Assembly (NCBI GenBank): GCA_011033025.1 | Contig: WFMF01000403.1 | Span: 100,287 to 164,286, forward strand | Direction: 5' to 3' | Length of the DNA stretch: 64,000 nucleotides | Origin: Beroe forskalii | Taxonomy: Eukaryota > Ctenophora > Nuda > Beroida > Beroidae | In this document: piece after piece, positions 11,714 to 22,459 of the stretch | How positions within the stretch are numbered: position 1 is the stretch's first letter | Layout of the letters: the number at the start of each line of letters is the position of its first letter | The notes under the pieces: generated by a model | What the model was told of the DNA's origin: nothing | The model's database searches: none | The model's input: the letters and a program-made list of their open reading frames with translations, nothing else | Position numbers and translations under genes: made by a program

Positions 11714-12840
11714 ACTTGCAGACGCTCTCGAAGGCTCATTTCGGTGCATTCAGACTTGCACTTGTACATCTTAGGTGGGGTCGATTGGAACCACTGTACA
11801 CGCACTACACACTAATTAAGTACATCAATACATTGTACTATGTACATGAAACCATTCTCAGCTACCTAACACCTCGGAACCCACACTTCTACACAGCTGG
11901 TCAAAAACAAGTGAAATTCACACCTCTCCTGAATATCCATTACAGATGGAAACAATAGAACAAAAGACCGCAATCAAGGTTGCGTGAAATGTACAATGTA
12001 TTGCATGCATAACACTATACACAGTACAATTCAATTCAATTCAATTATAATTCAATGGGTGAGTGTCACTGAATCCTTCCCAATGTCGGACAGTCTTGAA
12101 CTATCACTAGTTCAAGTTAGTAGGCCGACTTGTTGAGTCTGGATAGTTCAAGACTGCCGTGCCAAGCACGATCGAGCCGCAGGCGAGTGTTTTCTAACAT
12201 ACGGTTAAGATGGTAGGGAAGACCCACCCGGACACAGAAGGGGGCAGACTAGTAAGTTTGGATTTACAGTGCACTTAGTTCAGGTGAAAGTTAGGGCAAT
12301 TGCTGGGGTTCAATAAACAGAGTGATGGTGAGGGGGTTGACATACATGCTCCAATAGGGACGAGTTGAACAGATGTCTTAAGGTTAGGGTCTAGATCATG
12401 ACTGATGGGCGAGGCTAGGGGAGTGGCTTGGAAACGGGTTTAAAGGTTCGATGTTAGTAAGATTGTAAACAGAGGAAAGAAGGTGCAGGTCTTCAAGGTG
12501 TAAAACTGAGTAAAGAGCTGCTCTTCAGTTGCTACCTTTATCTTCACCCTAAATAAATACCTTGCTAACCTGGCCCACAAGCCTGAATAGTACATTGAAT
12601 CTACATTCTATCCGACCGGTCCTGGCCTTCGGCTCACTCGTGCCACGCTCGTGGTACAAAATTTAATCAATGATTAGTGAAGATATGTAAGTTGGAATTG
12701 GTGACTATGAACAACAGGGAACTTCTTCATGTGATTATTGAAAATGTATTGATATGAATGTGATGTAGACTTATAATCAAATTCAGAATAAATCCATGAT
12801 AAGAGTTACATTCGAAACTTCAAAGAACTTCGTATCTTAC

Positions 12841-13002
12841 CTCAGCGGCTTCCTTCTTGAACTTCTCGATGGTTCGGATGTCGACTCCGCCACATTTGTA
12901 GATCAAATGTCCGGTGGTGGTGGATTTGCCTGAGTCGACGTGCCCGATGACCACGATGTTAAGATGGGGCTTGTCCTTGCTTCGTCCAGACTTGGGAGGC
13001 AT
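12841..13002 (-). CDS. EEF1A: eEF1A exon 1, second copy (haplotype duplicate)
   Basis: A 54-codon first exon encoding the P-loop (GHVDSGKST) and ending EKFKKEAAE before a GTAAGA donor. It encodes the same peptide as 8667-8828. No exon 2 or 3 follows on this contig, because the sequence downstream on the minus strand runs into the N gap. It is best read as the other allele of one gene. Confidence 0.9.
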
Positions 13003-13539
13003 GACTGCTACTCAGGGGGTAAGGGGTTGAGAAAATTCGGTCTGTAAACATTAACATTAAACATTTATTTGACATTTACGAATTCCAGCTTGCATACTGA
13101 ATTTGAAAATAATGTTAGCGATAAATCAATAAATTTTCGGACAATGAGAGTGTATTAGAACACTTGAAACCCAAACAAGATTAATCCAAACGAATATGAT
13201 GCAATCTGCAATGAAACTAACGACTAAACCAAGAGTCAAGAGATTAGGGTATGGAGAAATTGAAGGTAGGACGAGCGTTGAACGTAAACGAAATGTCCTC
13301 CGGATTAAATGAAGGTAGAAATGAAGAAAGATAGATGACACAATCGGCTGTGTGATACTTGAGATGATCTAATCCACCAAAGTTTAAATTATTTCGCCGC
13401 AGATACGAAGGTATCCACATGAAAATGCGACGCAAAACATACGACACCATCAAAAGAAAGGAAATTAATCACGAAATCCTAGCAATACCAATCAAAGAAG
13501 GTGCCGTGTGACCATATGGAACCTATACAAACCCAAGGC

Positions 13540-13845
13540 CAATGTATTCTACACGTCACACGCAGTAAAACTTACACGCAAAACGCTGGAAAAGCTACTC
13601 ACGCGACATTCCCGGCAGCGCCGGAATTCGCTGACGTCATCACAGCTCAATCTCTGTTGGTGCAGCCAGGTCACGTGGGCCCGGATAAAGATGACGTCAA
13701 CGAAGTGTTCCCTGCTCGACCAATCAGAGTGCAGGACGCGTCTTCAGAGACCTCAGATAATGACGTAAACGAATATTTATCCAACGCGATAAAATATTTT
13801 CGCATTTTTGCTCGTATAAACGATTTTTGGTGCGCGGCTTTCCCT
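13540..13845 (-). promoter_or_regulatory. Putative eEF1A promoter region, copy B
   Basis: Counterpart of 9340-9640, with CRE palindromes at 13632-13639 and 13692-13699, the E-box at 13672-13677 and the CCAAT box all retained. Motif preservation between divergent copies supports function, but this is inference. Confidence 0.4.
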
Positions 13846-13863
13846 TAACCTGTAAGTACGCAT

Positions 13864-14931
13864 ATTAAACCAAATGAAACTCCAGCATGAGGTACATTAG
13901 AAGCCTTACCACTTCTTGGGATGTTTAGATATACATGGTTCACATTTTGTACCTGAATTATAGTACATGAAAATATATAATAATACTACTCTACAGAAAA
14001 TATCAACAACGCAACAAATATGACATATTAAAAGAAATTTAATAAAATTAATAAAAGAAAGCATCTTATATCGCATTAAATTACAAAATTCATACTAAAA
14101 GAATATCTACAAACTATTTACACGGCTATGTACAAAATATTTACAAATTATTTTACAAAATCCAATACTAAAAGAAAATATTTAAATTTTGCTCCTTTAT
14201 AAATAAAATAAGCAAATAACTGATAACAAAATTTGTCAAATAAACATTTGTATCTTAATTGTCGACCAGAATTTAAATACGCACGGATGATTCCTATTAA
14301 TAAACTTCTTGATAAAACTTAATAATACACACTTTTCAAAATTTTGCTTACTCAATTTGTTAACCAATAATTTAACATCAGATACAAAGCCTTCTAGAGA
14401 CGAATTTGCGTGACATAACCTGAATAACTGAGAATAAAAAATACCATACATTTGCCTTTTTGGCACATTCGATTTTAGATTAGGCATAGATATTACATTA
14501 AAACTAAAATCTGCCCTTTTATCATATAATTTAGTACAAAACTTTTTATTTTCAATAGTTACATTCAGATCTAAAAATGTCGTATTTAAACTACTTTCGT
14601 TATTTTTTCTAAAACCAAAGCATCAGGATAAATACTTTTTGCTACATTTACAAAGTCTTTGACGCCATTTGGAACACATAAGTCATCTATGTATCTACTA
14701 CAATATTTAAATACACTTTACTATTATGGTTTACTGAATCTAAATCTTTAATATACTGATATTCATACCAAAACAAATACAAATTAGCTAAGAACGGAGC
14801 ACAATCGCACCCCATAGGTACACCTATATTCTGTTTATATACTTTACCTTTAAATTTAATATATATATTCTCAATTAAATACTTCAATAAGGTCTTCACT
14901 TCGTCTTTACTATAACTATACTTCATTCTAT
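13864..14931 (-). mobile_element. Penelope-like element fragment (reverse transcriptase)
   Basis: Insertion present only in copy B. On the minus strand it encodes reverse-transcriptase blocks typical of Penelope-like elements: GVPMGCDCAPFLANLYL (about 14790-14830), then RYIDDL, the catalytic motif C (about 14680-14700), then FLDLNVTIENKKFCTKLYDK and a downstream SSLEGF...VKLLVNKL segment (14236-14487). At least one frameshift separates the blocks, and no GIY-YIG endonuclease is seen, so it is a dead, truncated copy. In copy A the site is intact (GTACGCAT directly followed by AAAATGCGCGC). Confidence 0.8.
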
Positions 14932-16673
14932 AATGCGCGCGCAGCATTGAAACAGCAAGGATGACCTCAAAAGTAAAATATGCTTCGTATAGCGATATAA
15001 AATTTCATCAGACAGTCTCTTTTTATTTTCACATTTACTGACTTAAGAACAGTTCGGACTTTTGTTGGCTTAGCCTCACTCAGACTTAACCAGATGTAGA
15101 GCCCTCTTGTAAGCGCTGCGCGCACCGTCGGTTCACTCCGTTCGGTTCACTAGCGTTTGCCGTTTAGCATCTGATTAAGTGAAACTAAGGTCACTATTTT
15201 TTCCATTTTCGGGTCTCTCGATCTCGGCCGTGCAGAGCACACAAGAATTTGATGAGATGAAAACTTTTAAGATTGAGAAATCGTTACCAATACCACACAA
15301 TCACACATGTTGTCCCGGTTTGTTCGCGCGCGCAAAACAACAAAACTCCGCTAAACACGTATACCCCTGTTTGCGTTGCGCACGGGCTTAGGATTAGGAA
15401 AGCTCCGTGACATTGAGTCACATTAAATACGGGCTTAAGGAAATTGGCCAGATCCCTTATAAGGCGTTGCCTGACCCCCTGGCTTTTGCAGACCGACCCT
15501 GGCTTTACGCGTCGTTCAACGCCCCTGGTTATATTAAGGTAAGTAGAGCCACTGTCTCAAAGCAGCTTAAAATTCAAAGTTAAAGCCAAGGAAAAACGAT
15601 TTGCAAGAGGTCTAACATAATAGAGTTGATAAAATATATAAATATAATTATAATGAGAAATTGTGAAAATTCAAGTTCAACTTCAAGTAATAATCACATT
15701 TCCGCCTCATAGATCTAAGATCGTGGGTTTAAAATTAATTTCCTTCACAGTAAATAATGAACAAATACCAAATACGAGATATCATCATCGCATGATTTTA
15801 CACTTACATGGCACTTCGCACGTATTTCGTCATTGTGTTGAGTGCGCAGCTTAATTTTGCGTGGCGTACAAAGTCATTAATTCTAAATGCATAAAAAGAC
15901 ATTCACATTTCACAAATAAAGTCATAAAGAACATGTCTCTGAGGTGTACGCCGCGCACACTTTTCAGGCGTTGCCTGACCACCCTAAAATTTGAAATTGA
16001 AATAATGGGTATCACGACGTCAGACAAGCGCACACAAAAGAAGCGCAAGCTTCAGTTCGAACTGTCACTGTCTTCTTCTCAACTTTATGGTCCTTTTGGT
16101 ACCGAATTGAACATTAGGATATTCGGAAAGCGACCTTCGACTTCTATAATCTCTCAGTCTCAGATCAGTATATGACTAGTGGCACTACGGCTACCTAACA
16201 ATAAACATGGAAATATATTAAAATCCTTCGACGATAACTAAACTAAGATGGTAATATTTCATTTTCATTCATCAATACCTAGACCTAAAGATAAAAACAT
16301 ACGTTAAAATTTAAAAAAAGCTAAAATCATAAAAAAGATACTAATGGTGGTAAAGGGCAAAATTTCCTAATCCTATGGTAATAGTATTCGACCACAATCA
16401 TACCATCAAACGGTTGAGATTCTAACGTTTTTGTAATTTGCAGTTATTAATCTGAACTTTGCCGTCAGGTCCCTATCTAATCCAGATCCACGCTCTAAGC
16501 TAACTCTAAGTTTATCAGTGTCACACATTTCTCACGAAGTTCGTGAAACTCAGAAGGATAAAAACACATTCTCTCAGCAGAGTCCACCAGCTCTTGTTTC
16601 ATTTTGAAGAGGGTCTAACCAGCTCAAATTACTTGAGAGTGCCGCCCTTATCACACAGTTCAAAGTGATCTCT
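14932..16673. other. Intergenic sequence between eEF1A and MIOX, copy B
   Basis: Counterpart of about 9665-11220. No coding sequence recognised. Shares GC-rich interspersed repeat words with 9880 and 46500. Holds the 67 bp hairpin element described separately. Confidence 0.5.
15961..16027. mobile_element. Small hairpin element (67 bp) with 8-bp target duplication
   Basis: Starts TTTTCAGGCGTTGCCTGACC, contains the hairpin TCAGGC-gtt-GCCTGA and ends GTCAGACAA. It is flanked on both sides by GCGCACAC (15953-15960 and 16028-16035). Copy A has a single related octamer (GTGCACAC, 10566-10573) and no insert. Two shorter relatives lie at 63125-63175 and 63250-63294. The 8-bp duplication suggests movement by a hAT-type transposase. 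Confidence 0.75.
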
Positions 16674-19600
16674 TTACCAGAGAAGTTTACCAGGGCAGTA
16701 CTGGGCAATGAGGTCCTCGTAGAAAGGGCGGATTTCCTCAATCACCGGAATCTTCTCTCCTTTTGAGTACAGATCAAATGAACTGCGGGAGGGGTCAAGG
16801 TGAAAGGAAATTGTAAGCACGATCAAAAACTAAGGGAAATAGGGCATGTACCTATTGTTATAGGGACTGGGATCAAGCAATTCAGTTTGACAATTACAAA
16901 TGTGTCAAAATTTACATGAAATACGAGTTTCAAATTCAACTGCTCAGCAACTCACCTGAATTTCTGGACCCATGGCAGCATGGCATTGTCCTTCTCATTG
17001 CACAGGTGCCTGTAGTCATCATGGTGATGCCACGGGTACAGAGAGTGGAAACGGATCATGTACAGGCCCTGGGGGGAGATCCAGGGTGAATGGAACAAAA
17101 TAGTTATCATAGAATACCATCCTAAATTTACAGAAGATTGGAAGAATTGGCTGATTTCAAGTCATGCAGTTTTATGGCCACCTGCCACCTTGAACCACCA
17201 GCAAAGACCTCTCTTAAAAGCTGCAGTTGAAACTGGAATATTTCTTGTGTTTGAACATTTTACTTTTTTGAACATCTTTGTGCACTTCTTACAAACCTCC
17301 TCAGGGATCTGGACGTTGTTCCGTTTAAGGACCTGGAACATGTATTCATCGTGCCCCCAGGAAGTGACTACGTTCTCCAAGCCACAGTGAGGCTGATAGA
17401 TCCCATACTCCGTATTGTAACGGGGGTCAGTAGAGTCGGGATTCTTAGCGAAACTGTAGGGAGGGGTCATTAAAGTCGAGATTCTAGTAAAACTGGGGAA
17501 GGGAATCAATGAAACATAGTTGGATAAGTGATGAGATTTGTTAATAATAATAAACAGTTCAGTTTCATCAAAAATTGCATATAGGACTGCGGGCAATCTC
17601 TAAATCTCTTCCAAAACTCGGCTCTCCGAAGACGACAGAAGGGCTGGGTTTGCATCCCGTGACGAAGATATCGCCCACCACAGCCCACTGGGGCTCCCCC
17701 TTCATGGCCAGGACTTTACCCAGGTCATGGATGAGACCCACCAGAGCGAACCAGGGGTGTTCTGGGTACGCAGCCCGGATTCGTTCTGCGGTCTGAAAGG
17801 GCGGGATGAGGTGAGGGAGGACAGTTGTGGAGAAGTAAAAGATGAGTGCTTGGGGATGGGTAAGGGATGCGTGGTAATGGGAGGGATAAGTGGTTAGGGA
17901 TAATGATATGAAATGTAGGATTGACAGATAAACACGAGGGTCATCTTAGGGATCGTACCCTTATTCATGTCGAGAAATTAATTTGAAAAACAAGCACAAA
18001 GTCCCCAGATTGTATGGCTAGCCAGTCTCACCTGGTACATGTGGATATCGTTGGTGAGCGAGGTGTCTGGGTCACTCTCATCAACCAGTCCTGCTACCAG
18101 ATCCATCATTTCAAGGACTGAGTACCGTCCAATGATCCCTTCCTTGTACTTTGCCCTCTGTGGGGGAATAAGTGCTGCGGATTAGGGGACTGGGAGTGGG
18201 AGAGAGGGAGGAGAGGAAAGGATTTAGAACAAATCGAAAGAATGCACCATTTGCTGTGGATGATTCACGGCATCTATTATTGAAAACTTTCAAATAACCC
18301 GTTTGCATTTAATTTTATGTCTATAACCACATTGACAATAATTTGGAAGCGAATCAGTGCCAAAATCAGACCTGGCTGGAAGCGAACTCGTGAGTTTGTT
18401 TGGTGTGCATCTCGTAGTAAGTATCCCTAACACGGAGCATCTCCCCGTCCAGATTCTCATAGTTCCTGAAGTTGATAATAAGCACACTCTCACCTTCCAT
18501 CTTCAGCTGAACGACGATATAATTTTTGAAAGTTTTTGATTTTAACACTTTATCTTATCCTTTAGATGTTTTGCTCCCTAAACCTGAAGACGTTTTAAAC
18601 TTGCTCCCTAAACCTGAAGACGTTTTAAAACTTGCTCCCTAAACCTGAAGACGTTTTAACTTGCTCCCTAAACCTGAAGACGTTTTATTAAACTTGCTCC
18701 CTAAACCTGAAAACGTTTTTATTAAACTTGCTCCCTAAACCTGAAGACGTTTTAAACTTGCTCCCTAAACCTGAAGACGTTTTAACTTGCTCCCTAAACC
18801 TGAAGACGTTTTAACTTGTTAAACCTGAAGTTCTCCACGTCCTTGTCCAGTTCGAACTCCGGGGGTTTGGGACGGTATATCTCGGAGGGGTCGTCCAGTC
18901 CCAGGGAGGATAGGGCGCCGTTTCCTTCCAACTGAAAAGGTTTGTTATCAGCTGGACAGGATGAATTTGAGCTGTGTTTACGTTTGAGGGTTGTAACGTG
19001 GGCATTATATGGGGGGTTTATCGGGATAGGAAATTATTTAGTCGGACATGACATGGAGACAGGAGGCCCTTGTGCCACAATTATTCCGATAGGCTAAGTA
19101 AGATTTACAAAGAAAGCAAACTTGCTTTCTTAGCTCACCAAAAACATAACACCCTGCAAAACTAAATGAATGGCAAATATTAGATGAAAATCAAAATTCA
19201 TTTACCAAAATCATGTCGGTTTAATATTTCTGCAAATATATTACGAAGAAATTCCTACAAAACAAATCGTCAAATCTGAATAAATTAGCGTCAACTTTTC
19301 GATGATGAATTATTAGAAGAAATATCAAGAATTTTCTTTCTGACTCAAACCACTCATGTAGAGTAAATTGCCATCGTAACCATTTTAGACGCCTCACCAA
19401 CAATAGGCGGTTGAAATAACACCATATCATGGTTTATACAGCTCATTTGATGCCATTTAACCGCCTATTTTTACATGTGTGCCGATTAAACATAGTCTTG
19501 TGACTGTGTTTGCATGCGAACAAACTAACAAACGTCACGCCTTGTTATTGACAATGAAATTTGGACTCTTTCCAATAATTATGAACTTAAAGTGGTTTAT

Positions 19601-20218
19601 GTGAATTATTATTCAGGATTATTCTATTGATATTTTACAGCTGGTCAATGGTCAATCACTAACGATTATTGAAATTCTCTGCATGGTGCAATCATGCTCT
19701 CAAATTACCAAGAGGAGATGATGAACAAAATAGTACACCGTCTTTCTAAACCCAGTTGCTCCTCCAAACTTTTTTAAAGGATGACCCCATATGACCTTAT
19801 TCTTGGCAAGCTCGCAACAGTGAGTTTGAAAAGTCAGTATCTGACTATAGATGAGATGTTGAGTGTAATTGAGTGCCTATATTATGTACCTAATACCGCG
19901 TATCCTACAAACATACTTACTTTTTCTAGGTGGGTAGGAAGCAACTTCATTGTGCTACAAAGAGCTACTGAGGTTGTAGGAAATGAAGATTTAATAAGCA
20001 AAAGCAAGCACTACCCCCAATCACAGCAGCAGATATAATAGAGGCATATATGGTCTAAACAGGAAACAAGTTCTCTACTTGAAATGTCGTCAACAAATAA
20101 AATATAATTGACTTCAACTATAAAATGAAATGAACAGGAATGTAAATATTTAACAATCCTAAGAGAGCATTGAAGAAATAAATTTTACCTCCCCTGACTC
20201 TGATCTATCCTTATCCAT
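16674..20218 (-). CDS. MIOX: Myo-inositol oxygenase, eight exons
   Basis: Non-haem di-iron oxygenase that cleaves myo-inositol to D-glucuronate in the cytosol. Exons: 20189-20218, 18825-18931, 18372-18465, 18032-18157, 17617-17792, 17297-17453, 16956-17068, 16674-16782; 303 aa, against about 285 usual. Start MDKDRSESGE. Iron ligands are visible in order: NDIHMYQ, LIHDLGKV (HD pair), SWGHDEY, YPWHHHDDY and SSFDLYSK. All junction phases agree except exon 5 to 6: the donor GTTTTG sits one base too early, so the exact in-frame join (CCG AG / T TTC) lacks a GT. Exon 1 is assigned from a 10-codon ATG frame with a matching GTAAAA donor. Intron 2 is mostly minisatellite. An AATAAA seen in copy A is deleted here. 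Confidence 0.93.
18570..18830. repeat. Minisatellite filling MIOX intron 2
   Basis: About nine copies of a 27-33 base unit containing CTCCCTAAACCTGAAGACG. On the gene strand each unit reads CGTCTTCAGGTTTAGGGAG and repeats the true exon 2 donor, CTTCAG/GTTTA (18825). The array abuts the exon end and makes up most of the 359-base intron. Confidence 0.92.
18932..20188. other. MIOX intron 1
   Basis: AT-rich intronic sequence with no further exon recognised. Contains a small inverted repeat, AATAGGCGGTTGAAAT (19402-19417) against ATTTAACCGCCTATTT (19455-19470), possibly a MITE remnant. Confidence 0.5.
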
Positions 20219-22459
20219 TTTATGATAAGTGGTGAGGTGAGATTCTGTGAATAGGTCTTTGGGGACAAAACATTTAGGAAACACCTAAAAAGCTCAAAAA
20301 GATGTAAAATGTTCGAAAAATTATATCAAGAAAGGGTCATGGCCCGGTCGAGTTTTTGATAATGAAGTAATGGTGATTTTTATCTGGTGTTTGCACTTGC
20401 TCCTTTATAATCTACCCAGTTTATCAGAAGAAAGAAAATTGTTAAGAATGATTAATGAATTTTTCTGTAAATGATTAAAAGAAAACAAACTGATTGCTCT
20501 AGTATGATTCAGTTTATAGTACATTTAACAGTCCCGATATTGCCTGAAACTTCAGTTGATCTTTATCAAATTCGGTAGGGTCGGTAAGATAGAGAAGACA
20601 ACATTGAAATGATTTTACAGCGAATGATTTTCCAACGAATCACGAAATGAACGAATAATTCATTCCTGTCAATACTCTATCGGAAAACAGGTTTGTTGGA
20701 GAAAAAACCGGTTTTCAAGTCTCGTGTTTCCCTCGGGAAAGGACCGGAAATATGCGAGAGTTAAAATAGTGATATTTATTATTTCTCATCATGAATTTTA
20801 TTTTAATTAAATCTATATTCGATTAGTGAAAGCAGAATACTACGTTTAACGTTCGAAGAATCATTAAAAATTCATCGAAAAAGCATTTGTTGTCAATGAC
20901 TGGAAAGCAAAGAGTCCAAGACTCATTATTCTCTAATAAGATAATAGAAGTCACCAGAACTTTTGTACGTGGTAGGAAATTCGAAAGAAATGCTTGGTCA
21001 AAGAAGTTATATTTTCTTAAGAAGTGAATGAAGTCATGATCTTCTACAAACGAGGAATGATCTTGCAAAGGGATGTCCGTTCAATCGTTGCTTTATAGCG
21101 GAAGGATTTCAACAATCACACAAAGTCAAATTCATGAGAATGGAACCACAAATCAGAAAGCCCTCATAAATGTTGAAATGGGTGCATATTTTTAAATTTA
21201 TGCGTATATTTTATGTATTTTTATTCGCATAGTTACAAAGTCTCAAGGTACGATCGATGAGGTAAGAATTACGAAATGAAGGTAAATGTAATTGAATAAC
21301 GGATCGGATGTATTTCTAACCTGAATGACGCAGTTTCTTCGTTACTGCAGCGGATTTCCAAGCCTCCGTGGCAGCTATTGCTCCATCTCAGCACTTCTTA
21401 TACCATTATTTCCACCCGTTGAAAAGTCTTGTTGTGAGTAACCAATTCTCAAAGTGCTGAGAAGTCACAGTCTGACTCTGAGTTAACAAGTCTTCAAAAG
21501 CTGGTTTCATAGTGAGGTAAGCAAGTCTTCAAAGTCTCATTTAAACGACAATGAAGCTGCACAGCGATGAAGTGCAGCCGCAGTGCTCCTCATCTCAGGG
21601 CTTCTTCATATCCACGTTATACACGTTATCGACATTATAGGTTCTGCTGCCTCAAGGACGGATACTCCTAGTACTCCTTCTAGAAACAATATTTCACAGG
21701 ACAGAGGGCTCCCCTTGAAGGTTATCAAGGTGGTCGGGGGTCTTCTTGATATATGGAGACATTTCATTTGCAGAGCTAGAACCTAGAAAAGGTACAACGT
21801 TAAAACATTTGCTATATCCTGCACCATCACAATATCCTGCACCAAATTTAGAATGTCTGTAAACGTCGGAGGTGAAAAAGTGAAAACTTCGATTACTTAC
21901 TTTTGTGTTCATTTTTTATATATTTCCTAATTGAATCGAGTGTGAAACTGAAAGTTGTTTAACTATGTATTGTAAATTTTGTGTCCTAAGGGGAGTGTTA
22001 GTGCTCCCATGGACATATTTTATGTTTAATCCTGTTTAATCCTGTTTGATCTTGTATAGCAATGATCGTTGACTGAGAAGAAAATAAATTAGCCTGATTA
22101 CAGATGTGATATAATGTAACTTTTGGCATATAATCTGTCATAAAATAAACAAAACCTAGTATTCACATTCACAGCTCAAATAAGTTTCTGTTTTTATCAT
22201 TTCCAAGGCCAAATCTCTTATGTTATGAAATTATTCTCCAAACACTTATGACAGTAGGTAAAATAAAAGGAATAAGAATAAACACCGAAGCCGCTATGAA
22301 TCAACAAAATATAAAAAAGCTTTTTTTGTATTTATCAGTCTACATAATCAGTTCTAATTCAAATTTCTGGTGTTTCCCGGGAACAGCGTCCACATTGAGA
22401 AAGGAATATATGGGATGTTTTCCAGCTGATGACTTAAATTATTTGAGAGACGTTATACT
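20219..22459. other. Intergenic, AT-rich, no gene recognised
   Basis: Lies between the MIOX start and the zinc-finger gene 3' end, both on the minus strand. It should hold the MIOX promoter, but no clear TATA or clustered motif was identified. Only short chance frames occur. Confidence 0.45.

Larger units (their letters stand above)
11714..17085. repeat. Duplicated block, copy B (start of second contig)
   Basis: Partner of 7518-11613 in the same orientation. It is longer by about 1.3 kb, mostly through a 1.07 kb Penelope-like insertion (13864-14931) and a 67 bp hairpin element (15961-16027) absent from copy A. Between them lie eEF1A exon 1, its upstream region and the MIOX 3' exons. No other genes are seen in it. 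Confidence 0.85.

Noticed and set aside
11535..11958. Frames running through the N gap
   Set aside because: They contain unknown residues and join two contigs that are not adjacent in reality.
12841..17068. A second, independent eEF1A-MIOX gene pair
   Set aside because: Copies end precisely at the N gap and overlap like unmerged haplotypes; two truncated genes in tandem are less likely.
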